A stretch of 64,000 nucleotides of DNA from positions 24,254,357-24,318,356 of the forward strand of contig NC_088178.1 of assembly GCF_028769735.1 (NCBI RefSeq), read 5' to 3'. Shown piece after piece: positions 26,891-40,600 of this stretch (position 1 is its first letter; every line of letters begins with the position of its first letter). This DNA is from Zonotrichia leucophrys gambelii. Its lineage: Eukaryota > Chordata > Aves > Passeriformes > Passerellidae. The notes beneath the pieces were generated by a model that saw nothing but the letters and a program-made list of their open reading frames with translations, was not told where the DNA came from and made no database searches. Both the position numbers and the translations under genes were made by a program.

Positions 26891-29800
26891 TTATGTCTGT
26901 CCCTGTGGGTTTTGTTGCCCCTGTGAAGACCCAGGCTCAGGCTCAGCCTTGCTGCCAGCATTGGCTTCCTGGAGATCCTGCTGTACAGAGTAACAAATAC
27001 ATCCCTGTTACACCCGTGAGCTCAATTCAGGCACCTCCAGCTGGGATATAACCCCTCCTAACAACACCTGGGGTGCCCTGTGGGGTCAAGAGGCCCTGGA
27101 GCTGGAAGATGAGGGGCACTGATCGAATGGAGTCACCTCAGCTGGGCCCTGCACCAGCCACCATTGCTGCTCCAGAGAGCGCTGTGCACATGGCTGGACC
27201 TTGCTGGGCTTCCTCTCCCCACTTTGCTTAATTGTGTGACATTAAAGCCACCCCTGAGCCAGTAGGACAGGCGTGTGCAGAATGTACCTATTTACCTTGC
27301 AGGTTTTTAAATTCAAATGGGTTATGTAAAGCAGCACAGTCTACACAATTTAAATTGGCCTGACTTCTGAAAGCTGCAGGTTCCAGGACCTGAAAGAAAG
27401 CCTGCAGCTAGGCTGAGTATCCAAGGGAGGTCCTCCTGGCATACAAAGATCAAGCACAATCTGAAATTCAAACATACCTTTACGCTCAGTTTTTATCTTA
27501 TTTCAGTTTCACGCAAAATAATGTTGCCCTAGAAATGAAATTTCCCCACATGTCTGGCACAGCTCTACAATGGCCATTTAGTGGAGCAGTAAAGCAAAGC
27601 ACCAGGTACTTGACAGCTCTTTTTGTGTCACTCCCACCATGCCTTCTAATTCCAGAGAGCTGCTGCCATGTACTCCAACAGGGTTTCTTTGCTTTCCTGA
27701 AGCAGTTACATGACTTAAGAGCTTGGTCATCTTTCCTGCTAATAGGAATTGAGGAATTGTACATAGGAGGGGCACACGGGCAGAAAGCCCTGCACATTAA
27801 AATCAAGCTTGCTCAGGACACCACTAATATCATCCACACAGCTCTGCAAAAGGAATTTTTATTATTTTCCCAGCTTAACATGCTAGCATTAATATTTCAT
27901 TACTAGATTTCACTATGATTTTGGTCCTGTTACTGTCTCAACCAATTTATTGCTTGAGAAGGTTATTTTTAATCTTCAGCAGTAACTGAGAATATACCCT
28001 CAGAAAACCTTTCCCAATGTGGAATTTCTTTGCTGTTTCATTATAATTGAGGTGATGCTGTATCCAACAGCTCTTTATGAGAACAAAATATATTTTAAGA
28101 GAAGAGGGAGGTTTATCAGTTTCTAGCTGAAAGTCTGCATTGCCCACTTGTCTTAATTTGTAATTATAGAATTCCAGACATTACGAATGAGGAGAATGAG
28201 CTAAAAAGATGTGATTTGATACAGAAAGGCTGGGTTTAGCACAGAGCACTCAGTGCTTCTGAGGTCCTACAGCACTGGTGCTCCAGCAGTTTCCCTTTGA
28301 AAAATGAAGGTGTTTATTTGGGTTCTGATTGAAATAAGGTTGAGGATGTAACAGCACAGGCAGCATTCGGCCAGGTTCGTTCCTCTCTAGGTTTGTGATT
28401 TAGGGCCATGTCTCAGAAACAGTCCTGGCTGCCAGAGAATGAGACAGGACCAAAGACTGCACAGAGAGTCTGGTCCTGACCCCGTCTCCCACCAGCCTCG
28501 AGGGTTCAGCACACAGGCTGTGCACTAACTGTAAGAGGAAAAAAACAGGTCTCAAAAAAGGTCTCTCAAAATCTGCTTCAGAGTTACAAAATGTTTCTCG
28601 GTGTCAAACACAAGCAATTAGTGTTATTTATTCATCCCCTTAAAACATCTCTCTCCCCAGTTCCAATTCCCTCCAGCCAGGTACTGCCAGTGATATTGCA
28701 CCTCCCCTTAATTCCAGCCTGATGGATTTAGGACAGGATGTGCCATTTTGGTCCCTTATCCTACCCTGGGGAGTCTGCTCTCTTTGCTTTGTGGACAACT
28801 TCTTTGTCCTAAGTGCAGGGTTATTTTCCCAGCTGTTGTGGGGATGGGGCAGGGATGCAGGCAGTTCTCTACCAACCGCTGACATAAAGAATAACTGATC
28901 CCTCACCAGCCAGGAAATTCAGACTATTCCCAAAGGTACACAGAAAGGCACAGGGATGCTGGCCTAGCATCAAGCAGATGATTTTCCTTTTCCCATAAAC
29001 TCAGAATGTTGTGACATCTCCTAAGGGGATCTTTCTTCCTCAGGTGCACAAACCCTCCCCTAAATCCTACCTGGGGTAACACCACCCTCCATGTGCACCA
29101 AACCAGCCATGCAGGGGCTCCCCTGGGCTGCTTTGTGCCCCTCCAGAGTGCATCCCCAGCACTTCAGTCCAAAGGAAATCGTGGATCTGTGCCTGTCTGT
29201 GCCACCTGGGGCAGCATTAACCTCCATGGGCACCTGAGAGGGTCACTGGGGCACAAATCCCCACTCCAGCCCCACATCCCAGTGCAGTCTGTTCAGGGAT
29301 AGGGACACATCAGCAGCTCCCCAGCACACCTCAGGTACCTGCATTTCCAGGGGTTTTACTGCCCCAGTGCTTATTCTAAAACCTCTCCTGTGGTAATCAT
29401 AGCATAATCATCCAATTTGGGGAACTTAAAACCAATTCAGAGCAGAACCAAAGGACAAAAATTTTTCACTCTGAGTTTTTGTGGTTCTCAAAGCCTGCTG
29501 GTGAGTGGCCCAAACAGAAGAGTTCATCAGTACTTGGACAAGCAGGTTTTGGGGAGAAACCAGGAGGTGGGCTCATACTTATCCCTTTAACAGACTCCAG
29601 GAACAAAGCTAATCCAAATCAAATGGTCTGTCTTTGACACAGCATCAAGCAACTCATAAAAGCCTTCCTGGATTCTAAATATTGGGTACATTCTTCACAG
29701 GGAAGATGAGCAGCAGACCACATTTTCCATTGAAAACATTTTCTTCTGTAATTTTTCCTGATCTGAGAATTGTAACAAGCGCATGGAAATTACAAGCTGC

Positions 29801-32279
29801 TATAAAAATTACAGAGACTAAAACTACAATTTTATCCTCCTGCATTAGAACAATTTTAACATTGTTAGAGGAATATATCTCTGCAATTTTAAAATTATTT
29901 GAGTCATGACAGAAAGACTCACAACTGCAATATTTATCTTTCAGATTCATCTTAGGATGTTCCTGAAGACTTGTGAGATGTCACATTATATAGCATTTTG
30001 TGGGGACTGGAGAATGTCACTTTGACAAGCAACACATGTAAATTGGAGCCATTGATTATGGGGAATTTAATTTTATCTATTCGGTATTCATGGTACAATA
30101 AATAAAAATACTTCAGTGGTCACTGTAGGACTGCAGCAACTTCTACAGAAATGCAATTTATAGTTGCATATTTTTAACAGCAAGCTTCGGCGTACATTTG
30201 ATTAAATTCTGCTTTCCAGTGCACTTAATGAGAATTCTAATTCTCTAGAGATTTCTATAGGCATGCCAGGTAAAGAGGAGTCTATCAAGTCAGAGCTGTG
30301 GTTGTTAGTACAAGGAGCTGGTTCCTTTGAAGAGAAATAAAATTCATAAGCATGCATGCATATATTTTAATATTGCCAAGATACATATTGGCAGAGCAAT
30401 AAATAGTAAGAAGATTTATTACCCACTCTATTTCCCAATGTATACAAATGCAAGTGATGCTTGTGAGGTATAACATCTTTTGGGCATGTGTTTGAACCGA
30501 GGGGCTGAAGCAAAGCTTATTTATTTTGGGTTCTCAGAAAAATTGAGGTTGATTCAGTCTCTGCATTTCTTCAAGTTATCCCATTGATTTCCCTGCCTGC
30601 CTGATGAGGAAGGTGAAGGACTTTCTCTAAGGGATGCAATGTCAAGCCCTGACTGAGGGCTATCCACTTCTCTAAACAAACAGGGTCAAAAAATAAAAAA
30701 ATTCTTACCTGCTCCTATTTGATATCTCTCTGCTCCAAATCACGATCATTTTTATAAGGACTATCTCACTACCACAATCATCTTCTTACAGCAACCTGGA
30801 AAACACATTTACCCTTCCTGGCAGGAATATTGGGGGTGTCCAGAGAGGACAGCTCCTTCCTATATCAATCTGTAGCCACAACCTCACCTCAGGTAAATTC
30901 TACAAGAGATAATTTAGTTTTGGCAAGTGTTTTTCCCTTGGCTGCAGAGCTGGGAGAAGGACAAGCCCTGCTGAACACAGGGACAATTTTGCCTTGTTGG
31001 AGCCTGGGTGCTGGAGAGTGTGAGTGAAAGCCTGGGCACATTCAGCTCAGAGGCAAAACCCTGCCACAGGAATGGGATCAGGAATTCTTCCATGCAGGGA
31101 TGGGTGCATCTGCCAGGTCTGGAAAATTATAATGGCTGCTTGTCTCCAGACTTGTTCTGGATTCACTGCAGAGTTTATTGATTATTGGGTGTTTAAGTAA
31201 TTTTTTGGTGTGAAAGTATGAAAAAGATGATCCAGTTTTACATTGCTTTTAATATGCATCTTTCAAATTAGCTGAGGAGCTCAGTAAATGTGCACCCACC
31301 TTTCTGATGGGAACTCAGTGAGGGTTGCTATTCAGGATAGCAGAAGGAGGACATTGGCAAGACAGGGAGAGAGCAGAGAGTGTGGAGCTGTGCCCCACAC
31401 TGCAGTCATCAGGTCACAGTGTTATTCTTTAGGAGACTTTTCTTGCTGTCACAACTGTTAGACCTGGAATAACACTAAAATTGGTCTCCCCTAAAGAATA
31501 TAAAAGAATATAATAAACCTTTCTTTTTATTGTCTCAGCTGTTACGCTCTGAACCAGTGGGTTATTATTATTGTAATACTGACCAATGCTCAATTTGTAA
31601 TTCTTACACTGGACTCAAAAAAAAAACCACACTGGGAGAAAAAAAAAAAGCAACCAACCAAAAAACAACCAAACCCAAACCACAAGAAAAGAACAAATTA
31701 AATATAGCTTGTGCTGATTTTCAGAAATAGGTTAATAAACATTGCTCAGATGAAAGGAGCTTCAAGCGTTAAAGAAAGAAATCAGAAGGTCTCACTTAAG
31801 TGATTTTTTGGCAGGAATCAAATTAACGAATATAATATGGATTGCTGACAAGGTGCTTGATCATTCTCAGCAGCAAGGAAATTTTTATGTATATATTATA
31901 TTTATTTATATAGATATATATGCATGAGTTTGTGTTTGAGTTGATTCCATTAACACTTCATTTGATAATGATAAATAGCATTTTTATTGAAAAGGAAAAT
32001 ATCATGAAGTCCTGATTTGCAAGAGCAAGTTAGAATGTGTGACATTATTATGTCCTACTGGTTTTTCTTCTTCTTTAAAAAACACCTTCAATGCCAGCAC
32101 AAAAGAATGGAAACATTTTATTTAGAGCATAGACAATATCAATCTGCAAATAACAAAAAGTACTTTTTTTTTCGTAAGAGGGTGGAGGATAAACCAGAAA
32201 GGGAGACATAAAAGACACTTAATTAGATCATGGAACTCTTTCTTAAGCAGTTCAGCTTCTTAATTTCTGTTAAACTCAA
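26891..32279. other. Gene-poor tract, no gene seen
   Basis: Low-GC sequence without recognisable genes. 29680-29960 is AT-rich with AATTTTA/ATTACA motifs in compact array. 31620-31690 is an A-rich, (CAAAC)-like low-complexity stretch. 31750-32250 is AT-rich with TAATTA and GATA-like motifs and abuts the CpG-rich block that follows. Confidence 0.55.
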
Positions 32280-32820
32280 GCCCCGTCCATCCGGGGGTTG
32301 ATTCTGTCAGTCTGTATCTGTGTCTGTGTGCCCGTTTCCATCTCCCTGGGCATCCACGGCTCGGGAGCGGCACCGAGCATCCCGAGCCGTGCGCGCTGCG
32401 AGCTGCAGGATGCAGCCCCGCTTTGACAATGATTGCGGCTGACACCGACAGGCGCTCACACCCCATTCTCGGGCTCTTTTTGTTTGGCCTCGCCTACACG
32501 TGTCGTCTGGCCAAAGTTAAAAATAAAGCATTTAGGGCCAGGCTGTGGTCAGTTCTCCCCGCGCCTCCGCAGTGCGAGGGGGAGGAAGGGGAGGGAACGC
32601 TCCGCGTTCTGCACCACTCGCATCAAGGTCAGGCAGAACTGCTGCGAGAGCAGAGCCGGAGCCGCCCGCAGCACGTGGTGTGCCAGGAAAGAGCTTTTCC
32701 TCCGAGAAAAATCACCTAAAAATTCCCTCCTAATCACCTGCGGGTCCGGAGGGGCTGAGAGATGCTCAGGAGTCGCCCCCACTGATTCAGGCAAGCAGAT
32801 TTAGCTGGCCACACCCCGGT
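32280..32820. promoter_or_regulatory. Isolated CpG-island-like block in the gene desert
   Basis: By hand I count about 38 CpG dinucleotides in roughly 540 bp, against almost none in neighbouring kilobases. The block contains two CACGTG E-boxes (32497-32502 and 32672-32677), several GC-box-like GGGAGG/CCGCCC strings and GCGCGC. Open frames inside it match no protein I know. In vertebrates such islands mark promoters, including those of lncRNAs, or developmental enhancers. No TATA box, coding exon or splice pattern decides the strand. Confidence 0.6.
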
Positions 32821-33949
32821 GCAAGCAGCTCCTGAGCCTCAGGGCTCTTGGAAAATTTTCCATCAAAACTTTCAGGGGAAGTATCTGATTTCCTTGAAAA
32901 TGTCAGCATGTTTTTATTTCATTCTGCCAGGCAAATTAAATATGGACAATGGAAAAAGATATTAGCAGAAACGCAGGAACCCTAATGGCAGGGGAAGGGG
33001 ACAGTATGCATTTTGTCAGTGAGAAGCTGATATTTCCGGCTGAACGTTTTGGATTAAAATGGTGGTGGCCTGACTAGGCAAAATAATAACTGGACAAACC
33101 TACCTCTCATTTATGAGGAGCTCTATTTCAGATATTTATGCAGTGAAGTTGACTGCTTCCCACCCTCCCAACTCCCACATTTCTCACTGTCAAAGAGGTG
33201 GATACAGGCAAAACATTATTCTTTCCCCAATTTCCTAAGCTGTAGAATCTCCCTGCTACCCCTGAGTGCCGAAGCTGCAGAACTGCTGTAACCCTGCTGT
33301 GTACCAGGGCTGCTGGGGCTCACCTGAGGGGATTCAGGGGAAAAAGCTGACTTGGATTTCTGTGAATATGGGACCAGAATGAACGAGAACAGGAGGATGG
33401 CAGAGTCCAGTGGTCACAGAGCCCACCAGACAGACATCTGCTGCACCCCCCAGACACACACCCACCTCCCTCACTGAAATACTGACAGGGGTTCTCCCCA
33501 CTGCTGCCATGGAAGGCTTTTCCAGAAACTCCCATCTTTCCTTAGAAACCTTCTGCTAAAATACAGGGTCACTTACTGATGCCTAGCTTACAGTTATTTA
33601 TGTATCAATGTTGTCTAATCTTAAAACAATCCCCTTCATCCCTATCATGTTTATGGATGATTCTCTGCAGGCTTTAGTCTGCTAAGGCACAATCCCTCTT
33701 CTCCTATTGAACTATTCACTGCTCCTCCCCTAGGCTGAATTTCTTTCTTTCGAACACAGGTGGTTACAACTGGTCCCTACATTCCTGAAAAAAGCCTTAC
33801 TATGGCCTTCTAAAGGGTACTCATTTTTTCCCAGCTTGACTGGAAATGCTTCTTTTGATATAGTGCCAAATATATGCCCCATTCTTCTGTATCTGTCCAA
33901 CCAACAATCCTTACCTTATATTAGAAATTGCCATTAGTTCCCAGCTACC
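32821..33949. other. Flank of the CpG-rich block, no gene seen
   Basis: AT-rich, motif-dense sequence to about 33150, then ordinary sequence. The last 100 bases may belong to the old LINE that follows. Confidence 0.5.
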
Positions 33950-34640
33950 TGACCTTGCCACTTGAACTGTTCAGTGTAATCCCATTTATATCTTCCTGGT
34001 CCCTGAGGATATTCTGTTTTTCTGTATGCTGTCAGCCTCCTTGCTATTGACAAACCCTCCCACCTCCAGCCATCAGCACATTTCTCTAGCAGGTTCTTTT
34101 TGTGCCTAGTTGATTAATGAAAATATTAAGTGATATTAGTCCCCAGACTGTGCCTTCAGAAACTCCACTTTTAGCTCTCTCCAGCCTGGTATTTCCTCTT
34201 TCAGCATCATCTGTTATTATCTCCTTTAGCCAGTTTCTATTTATTTTACAATCCCGGGCCTAATCTTCATCATTCCCAATCAAACAATTCCCCATGTAGC
34301 TCTGTGTCAGATGTTTCTCTCTCAGTGTATACACATCACATCTATTGCCGTTTTCTTTGTCTAAAAAGATCAGGATAATCTAAAGATTATCAAGTTAATC
34401 TCGTAAATCTGCTTTCAGTAAACCTATTCTGTGTGTTATCCTACTTCTGCCATTTGCTATGCTCTCTATTCCTCTGCTTTCCAGAAGCACTCTAATGCCT
34501 TGTGTGCTACTGATGCCATGTTAATATGCCTACATTTAACTAGAACACAATTTTTTTCCTATTTGGATACAGGAATCATATTTGAAATTTCTCTTGCCAC
34601 TCTAACACAGTTTCAAATACCCTTCAAGCAGAAGTGCAGT
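33950..34640 (-). mobile_element. Ancient CR1/L3-clade LINE reverse-transcriptase relic, minus strand
   Basis: Read in reverse complement, the stretch follows the order of a CR1-type reverse transcriptase. It moves from the DPGNYRP-side sequence (around 34520-34560 here) through the FDKGNAVD-like part (TTTCTTTGTCTAAAAAGATC near 34352) and the LKGE.SGWREV-type part (around 34150-34200) to the LFNIFINDL part ('TTGATTAATGAAAATATTAA' near 34110). The frame is heavily broken and older than the CR1 copies elsewhere in the window. The edges are approximate; similarity may continue to about 35050. Confidence 0.55.
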
Positions 34641-37600
34641 TTTGAATGCCAGTTCCTTCAGACAGCTGGGACACAGATGCTTGGAAACCACTCCTTGAAT
34701 TTCACTTCTACCTCAGAGGCATCATTTTCACCCTTCCAAACTCACTCCCATAAAGCCAGTTTCTCCCATCCAAGCTCAGAGCCTTTATCCAAATTGAACA
34801 CAGAGCCACAAAACCATCTCAGTTTTGGAAAGCAACTATGCCAACCTTAAACCCATCCTCCCTCAAGCCAACCTCACTGTTACTTTCCTTACTGTCATCT
34901 AATTTTGATGGCTGAAAACACCACTGTTTTTTTTTAATTTCTTTTGCTACTTTTGAATTTACTTCAATTCCCATTTTACCTCTGTGATTCTGGATCTTAC
35001 ACTTCCTGTTGATCACTATTTCCATTCCTGGGAGACTTTACCATTTTGAGATTTCATAATTTCCTCTCAGTAAAAATACCTGCAATGGAACAATATCAGA
35101 AGAACATTATATTCTAAGACATTGCCAACATTTGTTATTATCATTTTTACTGTGTAACACAATTTCTTTATATTTATTGACTTCAAGAATGTCTTATATT
35201 TGAAAGCATTGCTCCACATATTCAGAACAGCAGGTTCACTGAAGCTGAGTGTCTGATTGGAAAGCAAACTCCTAGTGCTGAGTTGGACCAGGGCTCTGTA
35301 TGGCCCATCCATCCAGCTAAACCCACCCATGCAAGGTGTCATTGCAGCTGGAAATGTGCCCCCATCAGAACAGAGCTGCTGGATTTAATCCTTCTCTGTG
35401 TTAAGTTTGCAAGTCAAAAGAGGGTTTCTTTAATGTCACCTTCGAAATGTCACTTTCAGGTTTGGAGTCAAACCTTGCCTTTATTTCCTCCTCCCTAATC
35501 ACCAGCCCCAGGCTGGTTTAGCAAAGGAATGGCAGCTCAGGAGTGCAAAGCCCAAATTGTGAGCTCGTTTAAGGATCAGGCCCTTTAACTGGAACTGCAG
35601 AAGGGATGTGGCAATCCATCCACTTCTCCATGGTAATTTTGACTTTGTAGGGCTTTGAGCTTAAAACTGAATTGTGGAGTCCAATGGAGGTTGTGTTGAC
35701 AGAGGGAAAATGAGCTTTCTGGACTAGGCACTTGTCAGATTTCCAGGTTAAACACAAGGTCCACATTGGCAGAGCCCTTTCTCTGGGTTAGGCACCACCA
35801 GCAAGGTGCACAGCCCTGGAGCTTTGCAGGTTTGGGGAGTGGAAATGTCTCTGCAATGCAAAAGAACCACACTGCTGTTCCCCCTGCACAGTTTAGTCTC
35901 CAATGCAATCCCATGAATCCATAGCTTATTTCTATCAAATCAAAAGTTAGAATAAAAATTTCCAAGTGCTCTTGGCCACAGTAGTGATCTTGTTTCATGG
36001 AGAAGCAGATGTCTTTCAAATACTTTTTTTTTGTAATATTCCTAGTATTTGGTATCTTAGATAAGCTCAGGAATGCTTGATTGTAACTGTTAGTACCTTC
36101 TGGCAGGTTTCATGTATAGGAATGGAAACACACAGATTCAATGATTTATCTAATGTCAGGACTGAGATATAGCTGCCAAGTCAAAACTGAATCCACCATT
36201 TCAGCTTCATGCACATGGTCAGCTCACTTTAATGTGAGATATGTCTGTAACTCATTTCAGAACTAACTGAAATCCTACCCTGCTTCATAAATCAGATTAT
36301 AGTTTCTCTGTGAAGTAGGAATTAATTATTAAACATGGCTCCAATCTTAATTTTAAGTATCTCCTATTAGTACACAGCTATATCCTGGACTTGGTACCAC
36401 TGAAAAAGCTATTCTTGTTGTAACATCTAAAAAAGATGATTAATGTCCTATACCTCTAGTCCTGTGGTATTGATTTGCTGCCCCACTTAACAGGAATATG
36501 TTGCTAAGGTAAGTGACTTATTTCTATCCCTTTCTTTATTGAATTGTCCTCTAAGTGAAGAAAGCTGGCTCCCCTGTACTGAAAATTATCTTGCTTCCAT
36601 TAACAAGATGGCAAAAAATAATATATTATTTCATGCTTCAACATTTCAAGTAAACCTTTCCATTTTGTTCACTGGCACACAAAGAAGAATATTTATTCAG
36701 ATAACCACAAGGCCATATATAATAAATGGATAATGTGACTTTTAGCAGTAACTTTTTTCCATCATGAATTTTGCTTTGATACTTGTCTTCTGTTTCATTT
36801 AGAATTCCCAGCCCTTCATTATTAAATTATAGCCTACAAACTATTAAAATTTACCAATTAGAACTGACAGATACTTTTTTCAAAGTGAAGATGTAAGTGT
36901 TGATTTATTGCAAGAAAATATTCACATCCTTCATGCACAAGCAGCATTTGCCCAGCTTGCTCACAGTAGCTGCTGGATTTAGCAGCCCAGGCTCCCCCAT
37001 GATTGCAGGTGAAAGGAAGAGAAAGCAGGATGAACAGTTTAACATGGAAAAAAGCCTTAGACAGAAAAAAAAAATTTCTGCTACAGATGGTTGTTGGCAC
37101 TAAAGCAAAAAGTATAAATGGGATAACTTAAGGAGAAGGTTTCTAATCATAAGAGTGAAGTTGTTCTAGAAGAGACTTCCATAAGAGTAGTGCAACAAAA
37201 GAAAGCCCAACTCCCTGCAAGATGGACCTCAATATAAATGTACAGGATTATGTGATTTGAGCACCAGTAACAGCTGGGGGTTTGACTTCCTGCTTGTTTG
37301 CATTGTGAATTAACAATGCGACAATCAGACTTTTGCTTGAACTGTATTATCAATAGCAATGTGTAATTTTATGGTTTGTGTATTGCTGGAGCTCAGGTCA
37401 TCTTCCAAACTCCCCAAAGGAAATGCAAGGAGTGCAAAAGCAGCTAACGAGCTGGTGAGCTTGAAAATGTGGTTGAAGTGGAATGTGTTGAAAAGGAATG
37501 AGGTGGAAAGTGGCTGGATGATAGCTTAGTCCAGGTCCAGGTCCAGGTCCAAACTTGCCTGGAAAAGCAAAGGTGGCAAAGCACAACAAAGCAAAATCTG

Positions 37601-40600
37601 AGAGGTAAAGAGAGCAGAGAAAGCTGCCCTCACACATAACCAAGAAGAGAGACAGAGAGCCCTGCAGAGGAACCATCCCAGAGCTGGGCTGAGAAGGAGG
37701 GAGGTCCCTGGTCACAAAACACTCCTCTGCAGGGGAAGCCCACAGGTGAAATCAGGTACCTGAGAGGGAGAAAGGGAGGTCAAGGAATTGTGAAATTAGG
37801 ATTGCTTCTACAAATTAGCATAGATTTGCAGGCTGAGGGAGAATGGAAGCAAGAGTTTTAACATCTAGATCCTTGCTGGTGGCTCTGTAACTTGGGCAGC
37901 AGCACAGGCACCTAAACACAAATGGGGCTTTGAAGAACAAGCACATGATAACTCTGAAAAGGAGTCAGCACCTGTATTTACCTTCAAAATCTACTTCTGA
38001 ATATTCTGAAATCCTGAAAGTGACCCATTAAGATCCTTCTTGTTCCAGCCTTATTTCTATAAGATTCTTTTAACATGTTCTGAAACCTAGAGGCAAGTGA
38101 CTAAATATATTTCCATACAATTCAACACCTGCTTGCATTAATCTACATTCCCACCATAGTACACATATTATTTTAAATAATAATTTTCAACAATTTAAAA
38201 AAAATAATTTCTATGTGAAAGGTGACACAAATCAATATTGTTTTCAGTGTTACATGGAAGGCTACAGCTACCTAAATCCATGGAAAAGACACTGCTTCTC
38301 TTATTATATAGGTATGGAAAATAAGGAAGTTTGTCCCTGAGATAATTAGGAGGGGTGTATGGTGGTGGCAGCTTCATGGTAGTGATCACCATCACCTGCC
38401 ATTGTTGATCACACCAAAAATTCGAAAGTGAATTGGAAATTCAGCCAGTAAGACTCCCAGATGCTTCTGGCTCCTTATACCTGTGATCAAGCTTCATATC
38501 CATCCTGGTATCAAATCAAAATAATCAGTTTTTTGTTCTTTCACATATCCATAGCATTTTGTTTTCCCTAGAAAACTGTTTCTGATGTCAATCTCTGCAT
38601 TTAGTGTAAATGAAAAGCCATTTTCTAGGGGAAGGTCACTTCTGTAGACATGTCCATGCAGGAATGAAAAGTTTCCTCTTGTTTCAGACAGGTATTGCAG
38701 CCCACCAGAGAAACCTTCTAGGTCAGTCAAATCTTGGCAAAATTTCCAGCTACAAGCTTGTTGGTAATTAATTATTTTGAGAATGTTTATTAGGAAAAAT
38801 CAGAATCCATATATAAAATTGTCCTATGCCAGGTGTGAATTTTCTAACAAAAAGTGGCAAATCCTCCTACTCCACAAAATGTGCGCAGAGGTAATAAATC
38901 CAGCATTAAATAATAATTTCACTATGCCTTTGGCTATACAATGGTTTCAAGTGCTTTTCTTTTCCACATTATAACCAGTCACTGATTTGTGTTCTTGAGA
39001 TCCATAATGATGGCAAAGCGTTAAATTCAGGAAATATAAGGAGTGGTTCTTCATGATACTTTTTTGACCAGAAGAACAGCATAAGGAAACTTATCTTGCA
39101 TTTCACTCTGACAATGTTTTCCTATCATTTCACTCAAATTATCATTCGTGTACAGTATTTATTTTTAATTTAAAATTAAAACGCTGAATAATTAAGTACC
39201 ATGGAGAATACTGGTGTGGAACAAAGTGGGACAAATAGACTCTGTCTACAAGATTTCTATGATCCTCTCTCCATTAACATAAGCATGAGTTCTACTGGGT
39301 ATTTACATATTAGATTTGGCAAGCAATAATACAATGAGAAGTAATTTCTGCATTAATATTTTTCTTTCAAATAAGACAAGTTCCTGAACTTGTCAAACAT
39401 AAATGCAAAATTATGAAAAACAATCCTAACCAAAAACTCTTGTTATTAAAATGCATGGCAACTAATTATTGATCTGATGCTATTCTGCATAAAGAAGACA
39501 TGCTTGACTGAACAAAAATATTTTAAAATCATTAATATACATGTGTTTATTTTACTGAGTCTAAATTGGAAGTGGTAGATTATTCTTATTGTCTAACGAA
39601 TTAGGAAGTGTGACAATACTTCTGTACAGCACTGATGTATGATATCTTTCTCCTTAAACTTATTAATTTCTGTCAAATTAAAACTAAAACACTACTGCAA
39701 ACCTTGAACAGCCACAGTATGAAAATCAAATGTGAATTGCTATTAGAAAAGCCATAGTACCTTAGATTGCTCCAGGCAAACACACAGAGATACAATACTA
39801 AACACAGTCTTTGTATAAGAAAGGAAAGGGAAAAATCTCTTGTGGGACGTGCTGCCAGTTGAAGCTGAAGCCCTGTCAAAACTGCAGTTCTTCTGTGGGA
39901 ACATGGTGAAATCGAAAATCTTTGTGCAGCTGGGGTTTCTCTTCCCTTCAGCTTTCCACTTGAAACAAAAACCTAAGTGAAATTCAGTTCACTGCAGATT
40001 TGCCAATGCATCATTTCACTCTAAGGACAGATTAATAATTTCTGAACTTATTTCAACTGAATTTCATGGTCAAGATATCCCGTAATTTTACACCTCCCCA
40101 CAATGACCTTTATACTGTACTTATTTTACAAAATACCACTGGTAACGTTTTTTCCATTCCAACAAGCTTCAGGATACATATATCTTGATATTACTTTGCA
40201 ATTACTATGGTGTGGAGTGCTCTGTAAATAATCAATGACATGTAGCTCGTTCTCTATAAAATTCTGAGGAGCACAGTACTGAAGACTGTTCATCTTTAAT
40301 GCATTTTTACAAGTCAAAGTTAACCTTTATGGAAGGTGCAAGCTCATTTCAATGGATTCCTAAATCAGCCCTGCTAATCTAACTCTGGATAACCAGAAAT
40401 GTACAATATAACAATAGCAACACACCTGCTGCACAGTGTGACTTCCCCACAGAAAGTGCTGTGACACAACAACTCCATAGCCTGAACATCCCCAAAAGCT
40501 CTTTGATAATTTCTCTAAAAGCAGGTTCTGACACCCTTGGCATATTTCCTTTCTGTTATTCATGGGGGCAAAGTAGCAAATGCTGCTGTCACAGCTGAAA

